This document shows positions 27,385 through 39,358 of a DNA stretch of 64,000 nt, piece by piece. The notes under the pieces are model-generated. The model did no database searches and was not told the origin of the DNA. It was given only the letters and a program-made list of their open reading frames with translations. The stretch lies in NCBI RefSeq assembly GCF_002934665.1, contig NZ_NIRS01000002.1:62001-126000 (forward strand), read 5' to 3'. The stretch comes from Pseudomonas laurylsulfatiphila (lineage in GTDB: Bacteria; Pseudomonadota; Gammaproteobacteria; Pseudomonadales; Pseudomonadaceae). Made by a program: the position numbers and the translations under genes. How positions within the stretch are numbered: position 1 is the first letter of the stretch; every line of letters starts with the position of its first letter.

Positions 27385-28350
27385 TCAGGCAATGTTGGCT
27401 TGAGGTGGCGCATCAACAAAAAACTGTCGATACCACTTTCTCAATTCGAACAGCTGACCGTCCGCCTGGCACAACAGCGGCGACTCGCGATAAACCTTGT
27501 TCTCCCAGATTTCGACATCCTCGTAGAACGCCTTATGGGCAAACCCGGCGTATTCCTCGGCAATGGCGTCAATATCCGCAATCGCATGATCATGGCGCAG
27601 CTTCAATCCGTAGCAAAGGTCCAGACTCTCGTGATCGACCGGCGTATGGAAGTTGACCTGACGGCTTTCGTGGGTACCCTGCATTTCAACGTGCATGACG
27701 CCGGGTCCGAAGTAGGTGGCCACCGTCTCCAGTTGACTGCCCAGTGTGGGGTGCTGGCCAATCAAGGAAATCTGCCGCGCGATGTGCCTGTCGTACTCAA
27801 CGGTGATCTTGTCGATGGGCGACTGGTGAACGATGGCGAAGTGCGGGGTATCCACCAGGTTTTCGATGATTTCCTTACCCTGGGTCTTGATCCTCCAGCG
27901 CTTGAAGTACCAACGCGTCCAGCCCTCCTCTCCACTCATTTCGGCTGACCGCGGAACCTCCCATTCGGGCTCGCCACCTTCAGGGTCGAACCAGAGATGA
28001 ATCATCTGGTTGAGTTCCCGGACGTGGTGCCATTTCAGCGCGCCTTCCTTCGCCTTGGGTGGAATACGCTCCGAGTACGGTATGGCGGTGCACTTTCCCT
28101 CCTGATCGAACTGCCATCCGTGGAAGGGGCAGCGAATGGTATTTCCTACGCAACTGCCGCCGCCAAGGTGGGCGCCAAGGTGAGGGCAATGCGCATCGAG
28201 TATCGCCACTTCCTGGTTTTCACCCCGAAAAGCCACGTAGTCCCGATTGAAGTACTTGAACGATTTTATTTCCCCTGCGGCCAGCTCACTTGAAAAGAGC
28301 ACACCAAACCATCCCTTGGGGAATCGTTCAGAAAAAAAGTCTTTTTTCAC
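27385..28350 (-). CDS. Rieske-type ring-hydroxylating oxygenase, alpha-type
   Basis: 321 residues. The Rieske [2Fe-2S] pair is CPHLGAHLG (first Cys-His) and CPFHGWQFD (second). The mononuclear iron site is DTPHFAIVH, matching D-x2-H-x4-H, with a likely third ligand in YEDVEIW. It is short and of the KshA/terminal-oxygenase type, so it probably works as a homotrimer with a separate reductase, which is not encoded here. It is the second of two tandem Rieske genes (40-base gap). Substrate unknown; a hydrophobic ring compound or steroid is a guess. Confidence 0.87.
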   Translation of the reverse strand: MKKDFFSERFPKGWFGVLFSSELAAGEIKSFKYFNRDYVAFRGENQEVAILDAHCPHLGAHLGGGSCVGNTIRCPFHGWQFDQEGKCTAIPYSERIPPKAKEGALKWHHVRELNQMIHLWFDPEGGEPEWEVPRSAEMSGEEGWTRWYFKRWRIKTQGKEIIENLVDTPHFAIVHQSPIDKITVEYDRHIARQISLIGQHPTLGSQLETVATYFGPGVMHVEMQGTHESRQVNFHTPVDHESLDLCYGLKLRHDHAIADIDAIAEEYAGFAHKAFYEDVEIWENKVYRESPLLCQADGQLFELRKWYRQFFVDAPPQANIA

Positions 28351-28390
28351 GGTTGTATCTCCAGGCTTTTATTGTTTTTTGCGCGCCACC

Positions 28391-29518
28391 CTATGCCTCG
28401 GAACCAGACAGCACCCCCTCCCTTGGATTGATTGCCTGGCCGTCGAGCCCGACACCATGAACATCCAGAAGCCATTGCGCCGTATCCTCTCTTTCGCGAG
28501 AAACAAACACTCTTTTCTCGATGGACTTAAGGGGCACTTGTTCGCGGTCCAGATAAAACTGGTCATACCATTCGCGCAACTGATATACCGGCCCGTCCCC
28601 GCCGCAGAGAATTGGATTGTCCACGCGTTTTTTGTTATCCCAGATACGCAGATCCTGAAAGAAAGTTTCCTGCCCGTTGGCAATGTATTCAGCGATGAGC
28701 TTTTGATTCTCGGAAAAAGACAAGCACTCCAGCGCCCGCACTTTCATCCCGAAGTGCATCATGAAACGATCATGATTAATCGGAACATTGCCAATCATCA
28801 TGATGCATTCAAGTTTATAGCCCCACATTTCGGCTTCCATGTCCGCAATTACATAGGACGGCCCATAGTAATAGGCAATACTACGTAACGAATCGCCTGT
28901 ACCAATCAACTGATTTCCGCCCGTCAGCATCTGGCAGTATGTATGTCCTTGCGAAACATTAAGGTAACTACTGACGGGTGAGCCGTGGACAGGTTCAAAG
29001 TGGTACACGTCGGCAAGGTTATCGATCAGTTCCCGGCAGTTGGTATTCGCCGGCTTGCTGATAACGGCCCAGTCCGACCAGCCATCTTCGGTACAACACC
29101 TGTGTGCCGGTATTTTCTGTTCAGCAATCGGACCCTGTCCTTCGAGATCGTGCCAGATAAACAGAAGTTCGTTTTCGACCATGCTTTCCCACTGCCGGAT
29201 CCGCGCTTTGGGCGGGATTTTCTCGCAGTAAGGAATCTTTTCGCAGTAGCCTCCATCGCCCCACTGCCATGAGTGAAATGGGCATTCCAGGGTATTTCCC
29301 TTGACGGTACCGTTTGCCAGGTTCGCTCCCATATGTGGACAGTAAGCGTCGAAAACCCGAATCTGTCCGTCCTCACCACGGAACGCCACCAGTTCTGTCC
29401 CAAAGGCCTCAAGAGAAGTTATTTCGCCCAGCTTGATATTTCTTTCAAGTCCAAAGCAATGCCAGCCACGTGCATAGCGATCAGGCAACTTCGAGATTAT
29501 CCGTGCAAAATCAACCAT
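28391..29518 (-). CDS. Rieske-type oxygenase, paralogue of the downstream gene
   Basis: 375 residues from the ATG at 29516-29518 after GAGGAAGGAAG; a 41-codon extension upstream is unsupported. Rieske ligands: CPHMGANLA and CPFHSWQWG. Mononuclear iron site: DVYHFEPVH (D-x2-H-x4-H), with RIWDN as the likely distal Asp region. It contains a small internal peptide duplication, YCEKIPYCEKIPP, where the paralogue has a single IPYSERIPP. Codon use appears less GC-biased than in neighbours. Electron-transfer partners are not encoded nearby. Confidence 0.87.
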   Translation of the reverse strand: MVDFARIISKLPDRYARGWHCFGLERNIKLGEITSLEAFGTELVAFRGEDGQIRVFDAYCPHMGANLANGTVKGNTLECPFHSWQWGDGGYCEKIPYCEKIPPKARIRQWESMVENELLFIWHDLEGQGPIAEQKIPAHRCCTEDGWSDWAVISKPANTNCRELIDNLADVYHFEPVHGSPVSSYLNVSQGHTYCQMLTGGNQLIGTGDSLRSIAYYYGPSYVIADMEAEMWGYKLECIMMIGNVPINHDRFMMHFGMKVRALECLSFSENQKLIAEYIANGQETFFQDLRIWDNKKRVDNPILCGGDGPVYQLREWYDQFYLDREQVPLKSIEKRVFVSREREDTAQWLLDVHGVGLDGQAINPREGVLSGSEA

Positions 29519-29580
29519 CTTCCTTCCTCTATGAAGTTCACTTCCAGGGCCAACTGCTATACAGATGAATGTGAAGAAAA

Positions 29581-29666
29581 CTAGTAGTGCAAGAACGCTG
29601 TGTAAAGGTTCAAATTTGCACGCAACAGTGCATTCTCGCACCCTGCAATCAAGTTGCTTTAGTGCA
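29581..29666. promoter_or_regulatory. divergent Rieske/LysR control region with GTGCA repeats
   Basis: The 347-base gap has no gene. GTGCA or its complement occurs four times in 80 bases (29587-29591, 29617-29621 as TGCAC, 29628-29632, 29662-29666). LysR regulators bind such spaced half-sites in divergent gaps, so this is the likely operator cluster. Confidence 0.35.
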
Positions 29667-29865
29667 GGCGTACACCGCAGGCGCCATGAGGCTACTTTGA
29701 GTTCGGGGTTTTACCCGATGGTTGATCGCTGCACCTATACGTGCTTTTATGCACAGCTTCGCCCCTTTCAACCCGATACTGATCAAGCATAAGTAAAACC
29801 CGTGCTTGAGGGGAAAGATCGGGTTGCACGAACCAATACTATTAGAACAAAAAGGAGCCTCGAGA

Positions 29866-30765
29866 ATGCTGGACTGGGACGATCTACGTTATTTCCTCGC
29901 CGCCGTTGAAGCGGGCTCCTATTTGGGCGGCGCAAAAGCGTTGGGGGTTAATCGAACAACTGTAGGTCGTCGTGTCGAAGCACTGGAAAAACGCATCGGC
30001 AGTCCACTCTTCAAACAATCGGCGTCCGGATATCATCCAACTGAAGTAGGCGTCAAAGTCTTGAAGTGTGCTAAGCAACTCGAAAAACATGTCGCGCAGT
30101 TGTCAACCACACTCGTCAAGCAACAAGGCGCACTGGAGGGGCATGTTCGCGTTGCCGTCGCAGCGGAACTGGGCAGCGATCTGCTCCCCGACATCATGCG
30201 TTTTCAACAGACCCATGCCGAAGTGACCGTTGAAGTCTCTAGCGTACGCGACCCGGCAATCGCTCTGACCCAACGTAAAGCTGACATTGCCCTGGGCGTT
30301 TTGAGGGCAAGGCCTGAGTATTTGACAGGGCTTTGCCTGGGTAGATTGTCACTCGCGGTTTATGGCGCCGCGAGTCCCCCTCGCCCCCGTGTGGACCCGG
30401 AGCACTCAACCTGGGTTGGGTGGTCTGAAGACATGAACGGCTGCATGCTGGCAAGCTGGATGACCCGTCATCTCAAGGAAGACGCCCGGACCGGTAGCTG
30501 GGTAGATTCCTGGGCCGCGCTCAAGGCGGCCACACAAGCGGGTCAAAATGTCGCGCTGATGTGGCAAGCCTTTGCCGAGCCCGAGCCGGGGCTTGTTCAG
30601 CTTCCGGGATTCATGACGGGGACAGGGCAAGGATCGGATCTCTGGCTTCTATCACTCGAAGCGATTCCGCTGGATGCCTGCAAGAAAGAGATGTTCGATT
30701 TTCTGTTCTCCAGCCTCAGGCACAAGCTCTGCGGCGGGCCAGGTTTCACAGCAGCTCCCCACTAG
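29866..30765 (+). CDS. LysR-family transcriptional regulator
   Basis: 299 residues from the ATG at 29866, with AAAGGAG eight bases upstream. The winged helix is at the N-terminus: LRYFLAAVEAGSYLGGAKALGVNRTTVGRRVEALEKRIGSPLFKQSASGYHPTEVG. A substrate-binding-like effector domain follows. It is divergent from the two Rieske genes and probably activates them when the substrate or an intermediate is present. Confidence 0.88.
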   Translation: MLDWDDLRYFLAAVEAGSYLGGAKALGVNRTTVGRRVEALEKRIGSPLFKQSASGYHPTEVGVKVLKCAKQLEKHVAQLSTTLVKQQGALEGHVRVAVAAELGSDLLPDIMRFQQTHAEVTVEVSSVRDPAIALTQRKADIALGVLRARPEYLTGLCLGRLSLAVYGAASPPRPRVDPEHSTWVGWSEDMNGCMLASWMTRHLKEDARTGSWVDSWAALKAATQAGQNVALMWQAFAEPEPGLVQLPGFMTGTGQGSDLWLLSLEAIPLDACKKEMFDFLFSSLRHKLCGGPGFTAAPH

Positions 30766-30788
30766 CCCCCGCATTTCAATGCGACCTA

Positions 30789-31034
30789 TCAGTCGTCATT
30801 GTCATCGCGATCACGGTAGCGACGGTGATCGCGATCATAGTCGCTACGATCATAGCCACGACGTTCATCGTCACGGTCATAACCTCGATCATCGCCCCCT
30901 CTCCAGTCGTCACCACGTCGATGATCATGATCGTGATATCGCCCGTACCGTTCTCCGTCATCCCAATGCGGGCCGCAGCCTCCCAACAACACGGCGCTGG
31001 AAATGGCCACGATCAAAACTACTGCGCGATTCAT
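30789..31034 (-). CDS. small Asp/Arg/His-rich lipoprotein
   Basis: 81 residues. The signal MNRAVVLIVAISSAVLLGGC has a lipobox (LGGC), so the mature protein should begin at Cys20. The remaining 61 residues are almost only Asp, Arg, Gly, His and Tyr (for example GYDRDDERRGYDRSDYDRDH), so the protein is highly charged and probably disordered. The DNA is correspondingly repetitive in GATCG-like words. AGGA precedes the ATG. Possible metal or surface-charge role; no family recognised with confidence. Confidence 0.7.
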   Translation of the reverse strand: MNRAVVLIVAISSAVLLGGCGPHWDDGERYGRYHDHDHRRGDDWRGGDDRGYDRDDERRGYDRSDYDRDHRRYRDRDDNDD

Positions 31035-31359
31035 GAAAACGTCCTGAGTGTCGGGATTATGGAAGGGTCACGGCTGCTCGAAACGTTCAGCCATGGCTAT
31101 GACCATTCAGTAACTCAATGATTCCGCTGGGAAATACAAACAAGTGACGGTCACTCTCAGCGATCACGCCATCGAAATGCCCGCCGAGGCCCACCGGGCC
31201 TGTCATCAATAGCCAAGGGGCTGTCGTCGAATGAAAAGCGCCCCTGACACGGGGGTTATCTAATGGCAGTACTGAAAAGGTCTCTGGCGACGAGTCGACG
31301 TAAGCGACGTTGCGCCTGAGTCACGAGTTGCCTGGAACACCAGGCAGGAGAACAACAAT
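31035..31359. promoter_or_regulatory. intergenic region with a hairpin touching the DUF1329 ribosome site
   Basis: No gene is seen in these 325 bases, which hold the promoters of the divergent lipoprotein and DUF1329 genes. Just before the latter, TGCCTGG (31329-31335) and CCAGGCA (31340-31346) are a perfect inverted repeat; its last base is the first base of the AGGAG ribosome site (31346-31350), so folding could affect initiation. Confidence 0.4.
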
Positions 31360-32682
31360 ATGAAATTCGTGAAAACTCTTCTGGCTGCCGCACCCTTCAT
31401 GGCGCTGGCCATCGATGCCCAAGCCTATGTATCGAGCCAGGAAGCCGCCCGGTTGGGCAGCAGCCTGACGTGGGTGGGAGCCGAAAAGGCCGGTAATGCC
31501 GATGGCTCCATTCCGCCCTACAACGGTGGCCTGACCACTGCCCCACCCGGTTTCAAGACCGGCGACAGCATGCGTCCGGACCCTTTTGCCGGCGAAAAAC
31601 CGCTGCTGGTGATCAACGGCAAGAACGTCGATTCGTACAAAGGCATGCTCACCGCCACCACCGTAGCATTGGCCAGGCGCTACCCCGGCTTTCGCATCGA
31701 CGTGTATCCGACCCACCGCACGGCATCGCTGCCCCAGGCGGTACTGGACAACAGCCGCCGGAATGCTACCAATGCCAAGTCCCTCAACGGCGGGATCGCC
31801 ATCGACAATGTGATGCCCGGGGTGCCATTCCCGATCCCGCAATCGGGCGCCGAGGCAATGTGGAACTTCCTGCTGCGCTACCAGGGCGTCAACATCCATT
31901 CCAAGTACGACTCCTGGACGGTCGACACGGCTGGCGTACCGAGCCTGGCGGTCACCGGCGAGGCATTCGTCTCCTTCCCCATCTACGAGAACATGTCCAA
32001 GCCGTTCAACAGCTCGGACATTTATTATCAGTTGAAACTGTCCTATACCGGGCCTGCGCGCCGAGCCGGCGAGTCGATCATGCTCAAGAACGCCACCAAT
32101 CCAACGGAGTTTCCCGGCCGCGCCTGGCAGTACATGCCGGCCCAGCGCCGGGTCAAACAGATTTCGATCCTGGCCTACGACACACCCAACCCCGGTACTG
32201 CCCGTGCGCTCGAGCTGTATGACTGGACGCTGGTCGGCAAGCAAGAAATGATCGTGCCCTACAACACCTACAAGCTCACCTACGCTCGCGACGCCAAATC
32301 CCTGACCACGCCGAATTTCATTGCCCCGGATTTCGTTCGCTGGGAAAAGCACCGGGTCTACGTCGTGGAGGGCAACCTCAAGCCCGGCGCCAGGCACATC
32401 TACCAGAAGCGTCGCTTTTACCTGGATGAAGACACCTGGGCCGCAGTGGCCTCTGATCAATACGACACCCGTGGCCAGCTGTATCGTGGCTCCTTCGCTT
32501 TCTTCAGCCAGAGCTATGACCAGCAAGTCCCGGATGCCACGCCCTTCATGACGTACGACCTGTCGAAAGGCACCTACAACATCAATGGCGTGGTCGGTCC
32601 TCATGGAGGCATCCGCTACATCGAGCCGCTATCGACGGCGCAGTGGGTGCCGGAGTCCATGGCGGGCGCCGGTATTCGCTGA
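31360..32682 (+). CDS. DUF1329 periplasmic/outer-membrane protein
   Basis: 440 residues. Signal peptide MKFVKTLLAAAPFMALAIDAQA, then EEAARLG-like QEAARLGSSLTWVGAEKAGNADGSIPPYNGGL, the standard start of DUF1329 proteins. WQYMPAQRRVK, YDWTLVGKQEMIVPYN, VRWEKHRVYVVEGNLKPGARHIY and RRFYLDEDTW are further family blocks. The fold is LolA/LolB-like and several members act in lipid or hydrophobic-compound handling, usually beside a DUF1302 partner that is absent here. AGGAG upstream supports the start. Confidence 0.88.
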   Translation: MKFVKTLLAAAPFMALAIDAQAYVSSQEAARLGSSLTWVGAEKAGNADGSIPPYNGGLTTAPPGFKTGDSMRPDPFAGEKPLLVINGKNVDSYKGMLTATTVALARRYPGFRIDVYPTHRTASLPQAVLDNSRRNATNAKSLNGGIAIDNVMPGVPFPIPQSGAEAMWNFLLRYQGVNIHSKYDSWTVDTAGVPSLAVTGEAFVSFPIYENMSKPFNSSDIYYQLKLSYTGPARRAGESIMLKNATNPTEFPGRAWQYMPAQRRVKQISILAYDTPNPGTARALELYDWTLVGKQEMIVPYNTYKLTYARDAKSLTTPNFIAPDFVRWEKHRVYVVEGNLKPGARHIYQKRRFYLDEDTWAAVASDQYDTRGQLYRGSFAFFSQSYDQQVPDATPFMTYDLSKGTYNINGVVGPHGGIRYIEPLSTAQWVPESMAGAGIR

Positions 32683-32697
32683 GTTCGTGGTGGCAGA

Positions 32698-32721
32698 GCC
32701 CCCTGATGGGAAAAAGGGGGC
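32698..32721. terminator. bidirectional hairpin between convergent genes
   Basis: GCCCCCT (32698-32704) and AGGGGGC (32715-32721) form a perfect stem with a ten-base A-rich loop. It lies 15 bases after the DUF1329 stop and 14 bases from the stop of the convergent DUF2986 gene. Confidence 0.6.
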
Positions 32722-32735
32722 GTGAGCTGCGCGGA

Positions 32736-32897
32736 TCAGCTCTCGCTGGCAACAACCGGGTCTTGAGCCGCTTCGGCAGCCAGCTTCAATCGGTCAGCCT
32801 TGCTGATGTACTTATCCTTGCTTTTCGGTGCCAGTTTGGCACTCGCCTTTTTGGCGTTAGCCTTTAACAACTGATTTATTTTCTTGCGACGATTCAT
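32736..32897 (-). CDS. DUF2986 small basic protein
   Basis: 53 residues: starts MNRRKKINQLLKANAKKASA and ends VVASES. KYISKADRLKLAAEA matches what I know of the DUF2986 family, found in many gamma-proteobacteria as proteins of this size. It is strongly basic (Lys-rich) at the N-terminus, probably cytoplasmic, possibly nucleic-acid or ribosome associated; no function is established. It is convergent with the DUF1329 gene. Confidence 0.8.
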   Translation of the reverse strand: MNRRKKINQLLKANAKKASAKLAPKSKDKYISKADRLKLAAEAAQDPVVASES

Positions 32898-33189
32898 GTT
32901 GTTCTGCTCAACCGGTATTTCTTGAATGATATCAGCTTAACCATTCAGGCCGGGCTGCCACGTTCCCCATAACTGGGTTACTTCACCCACCCTTCCGGGC
33001 AATCACCACCAAGTTGGAGGAATACCCCCCGCATCTGTCGCCCATGCCCCAGTCAACAACCTGTTCATTTACCTGGATTTTTTCTTTTCCCGGGTGATGG
33101 CTCATTAGTTGCACTCCCCCCACTTGTGCCCACCACAGCGGTCGTCCCGGACATGGAGACGACGGGACATCAGCCGAGGGGTAAAAAAA

Positions 33190-36573
<3,384 letters not shown>

Positions 36574-36597
36574 GCTTCAACCTGGCTTTAGCGACGA

Positions 36598-36620
36598 GGG
36601 CCTCAAAGGATCTGAGGCCC
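36598..36620 (+). terminator. hairpin after the multicopper oxidase gene
   Basis: GGGCCTCA (36598-36605) and TGAGGCCC (36613-36620) are perfect arms with a seven-base loop, 25 bases after the stop. There is no clear T tract, so efficiency is uncertain. Confidence 0.55.
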
Positions 36621-36646
36621 GAATCGGTAAGTTCAGCTGCTTGCCT

Positions 36647-37219
36647 TCAACTGTGCGGCGCGATGATCCTGAGCCACGGCCAGCGAGCCTGATAACTCCT
36701 GGCCTTCTGATCGAACAAGTCCGGCCTGGGATTCCCTGGATTGATTCGAAGCAACCCTTGCTCTGTGTCGGCTAGGCCGTTGGGGGCATAGACCTCGCCG
36801 GTGGCGACATCCCAACCTATGCAGGTACCGGCAACCAGGTAGCGGTCGATCCCGTCTCGGGCAGACTGAAGCCTGGGATAATCCCCGCCGAACCGTTGGC
36901 TGTACCACAGGTGAACGCGCGCCTGATTCTTGACCTCAACGTTCACGTCGAGGTCGTTGAACAGATGCCGGGCTGACTGGATGACCTCATTCTCTGCCTC
37001 CCAGGACAGATCGTCATCGAAGTAAAAGACGTCGTAATCCTTCACGCCCCATTCTGGCGGTCGCTGCGACTGATGATTCCAGACGGCCTGGAACAGGCAA
37101 CCGGCCGTGAGCATGCATTGGTTCAAGCCGAGCTCGGGCAAGCGTGTGTAAATTTGTGCGTTGACCGGATTGGTCATTGCGATCCTGACCAGGCTTTCGG
37201 CAGTCAATGTCATCTTCAT
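36647..37219 (-). CDS. nucleotidyltransferase-fold protein (PF06042 type)
   Basis: 190 residues. CMLTAGCLFQAVWN followed by GVKDYDVFYFDDDLSWEAENEVI is the signature of this nucleotidyltransferase-like family; the acidic DYDVFYFDDD provides the likely metal ligands. LWYSQRFGGDYPRLQSARDGIDRY is also typical. A true transferase activity is not established for the family. It faces the multicopper oxidase gene convergently. Confidence 0.82.
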   Translation of the reverse strand: MKMTLTAESLVRIAMTNPVNAQIYTRLPELGLNQCMLTAGCLFQAVWNHQSQRPPEWGVKDYDVFYFDDDLSWEAENEVIQSARHLFNDLDVNVEVKNQARVHLWYSQRFGGDYPRLQSARDGIDRYLVAGTCIGWDVATGEVYAPNGLADTEQGLLRINPGNPRPDLFDQKARSYQARWPWLRIIAPHS

Positions 37220-37430
37220 CCCTTCCCTATCGATCTGATCCTGGCGACCGACAATACCCCCGCTGCTTTACAAATTCACGAAAAACACGGCACGGCCGAT
37301 CTGGCGCCAATCATGGGTCATTCAAGGCTATGAAGTCGGTGCTGACTATGTGGATGACACTTTTGAAGTGAGCCGCCGCCGTGCCTGCCCCGATAATCGA
37401 TAGCTTACTGACGAACTGTCGAGGTCAAGC

Positions 37431-38768
37431 ATGACGAGCGCAAATATGGAACAAGTCAGCCCGGGAACACTGAGAAGAGTGATCGTCGCCGCCGGCATCG
37501 GCAATTTCGTCGAGTGGTTCGACTTTGCCGTCTATGGCTTTCTGGCCACGACCATCGCCCAGCAATTTTTCCCCAGCGGCGATGCCAGTGCGGCGCTGCT
37601 CAAGACCTTTGCGGTGTTCGCCGTGGCCTTCGCGTTTCGGCCCCTTGGCGGGATTTTCTTCGGCATGCTGGGCGACCGGATCGGCCGCAAGCGAACCCTG
37701 GCGATGACCATTCTGCTGATGGCAGGTGCGACGACCCTGATCGGTCTGCTGCCCACTTATGCGGCGATCGGAGTCATGGCGCCGATTCTGCTGTCGCTGA
37801 TCCGTTGCGCCCAGGGCTTTTCGGCCGGGGGCGAATACGCAGGTGCCTGTGCCTACCTGATGGAGCATGCACCGAGCGACAAACGTGCCTGGTACGGCAG
37901 CTTCATTCCGGTGTCGACATTTTCCGCCTTCGCCGCGGCAGCCGTGGTGGCCTACGCGCTCGAGGCGTCATTGTCGGCCGAAGCCATGGGCAGTTGGGGG
38001 TGGCGCCTGCCGTTCCTGATTGCTGCGCCACTGGGCCTGGTGGGGCTTTACTTGCGCTGGAAGCTCGACGAGACGCCGGCATTCCAGGCGGTGACCCAGG
38101 AACATGCGGTCGCCCACTCGCCGCTCAAGGACACCTTGCGCAACCATGGGGCGGCGATCTGTTGCCTGGGTGCCTTCGTGTCACTGACCGCCCTGTCGTT
38201 TTATATGTTCACCACCTATTTCGCGACTTACCTGCAAGTCGCCGGTGGCCTGAGTCGCGCAACCGCGTTGCTGGTGTCACTGATTGCATTGCTGTTCGCC
38301 GCGGCGATCTGCCCGCTGGCCGGACTGTATTCGGATCGGGTCGGGCGTCGCATGACGGTGATGACGGCCTGCGCACTGTTGATCGTTGTCGTGTATCCAT
38401 CGTTCCTGATGGCCAGCTCCGGCTCGTTCGCAGCGTCCGTCGTCGGCGTAATGCTCCTGGCGATTGGCGCGGTGTTGTGTGGCGTGGTGACGGCGGCCTT
38501 GCTCTCGGAAACCTTCCCGACCCGCACTCGATACACCGCCTCGGCCATCACCTACAACATGGCGTACACCCTGTTCGGCGGCACCGCGCCGCTGGTGGCG
38601 ACGTGGCTGATCAGCACCACCGGCAGCAACCTGTCGCCGGCGTTCTACCTGATCGCGATCGCATTGCTTGCATTGGCGGGTGGACTGGCATTGCCGGAAA
38701 CCTCGAGGATTTCCCTGCATGACGTGGTGGCGCAGGAGAAAGCCGAAGGCGTAGGTGCATCCGCCTGA
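37431..38768 (+). CDS. MHS-family MFS transporter (KgtP/ProP-like)
   Basis: 445 residues with twelve predicted helices. VIVAAGIGNFVEWFDFAVYGFLATTIAQQFFP is the classic start of metabolite:proton symporters, GDRIGRKRTLAMTI is motif A after helix 2, and RCAQGFSAGGEYAGACAYLMEHAP is the MHS signature. The probable substrate is a dicarboxylate, alpha-ketoglutarate-like acid or osmolyte. It stands alone, with REP-type repeats after it. Two in-frame starts (37431 and 37446) are possible. Confidence 0.88.
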   Translation: MTSANMEQVSPGTLRRVIVAAGIGNFVEWFDFAVYGFLATTIAQQFFPSGDASAALLKTFAVFAVAFAFRPLGGIFFGMLGDRIGRKRTLAMTILLMAGATTLIGLLPTYAAIGVMAPILLSLIRCAQGFSAGGEYAGACAYLMEHAPSDKRAWYGSFIPVSTFSAFAAAAVVAYALEASLSAEAMGSWGWRLPFLIAAPLGLVGLYLRWKLDETPAFQAVTQEHAVAHSPLKDTLRNHGAAICCLGAFVSLTALSFYMFTTYFATYLQVAGGLSRATALLVSLIALLFAAAICPLAGLYSDRVGRRMTVMTACALLIVVVYPSFLMASSGSFAASVVGVMLLAIGAVLCGVVTAALLSETFPTRTRYTASAITYNMAYTLFGGTAPLVATWLISTTGSNLSPAFYLIAIALLALAGGLALPETSRISLHDVVAQEKAEGVGASA

Positions 38769-38880
38769 CACACGAAACGAGCCGGCAGCCGTCATGTCAA
38801 CGAGGTTTCCCTCTGCGGCCTTTGACTGGCCAGCAAAACCCTGCACAATTGCCGGCTGTTTTTGGGGCTTTCACTGGTTT

Positions 38881-39308
38881 GGAGGCCGCTGGCTTGCCAG
38901 CGATGGTCGTTAACGATTACGCGTGTGACCTTGATAAACGCGGTCCCATGTAGGAGCTGGCCTGCCAGCGATGGTCGTCAACGATAACGCGGGTGAACTG
39001 GATAAACGCGGCTCCTGTAGGAGCTGGCCTGCCAGCGATGGTCGTCAACGATAACGCGGGTGAACTGGATAAACGCGGCTCCTGTAGGAGCTGGCTTGCC
39101 AGCGATGGTCGTTAACGATAACGCAGGTGATCTGGATAAACGCGGCGCACTGGAGTCCATCGCCAGCAAGCTGGCTCCTACAGTTTCCCAGTGTGGGCAT
39201 AGTCCCCTGTGGGAGCTGGCCTGCCAGCGATGGTCGTTAACGATAACGCGGGTAATCTGGATGAACGCGGCGCGCTTGAGTCCATCGCCAGCAGGCTGGC
39301 TCCTACAG
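38881..39308. repeat. REP/REPIN array
   Basis: A direct tandem array with a 67-base period begins in degenerate form near 38881, with clear units at 38950, 39017 and 39084. Each begins GTAGGAGCTGGC and carries the palindromic REP core (GCTGGC-x-TGCCAGC) plus GATGGTCGTTAACGATAACG. The unit at 39084 and another at 39208-39308 end with the inverted copy (GCTGGCTCCTACAG), making full REPINs. The remaining 38769-39358 gap holds no gene. Confidence 0.85.
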
Positions 39309-39358
39309 TAGTTCCCCGGGAATGCGTAAAGAATCTTTTTTTCGACAGGACGTCACTC

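Noticed and set aside
30561..31121. Ile/Val/Thr-rich frame that looks like a membrane protein
   Set aside because: It is the antisense reading of the Asp/Arg codons of the small lipoprotein; it overlaps the LysR 3' end and has no ribosome site.
37073..37430. Fragment resembling an acetyltransferase tail (ATDNTPAALQIHEKHG) and a second short frame after it
   Set aside because: Too short and out of frame with each other to call a pseudogene; similarity is only suggestive.
38881..39308. Possible CRISPR array
   Set aside because: Repeat units are contiguous and palindromic, with no unique spacers and no cas genes in the window; they fit REP/REPIN elements.
39209..39358. N-terminal extension of the P-loop kinase
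   Set aside because: Lies wholly in a REPIN; family similarity starts at the GTG at 39359, which has its own AGGA.
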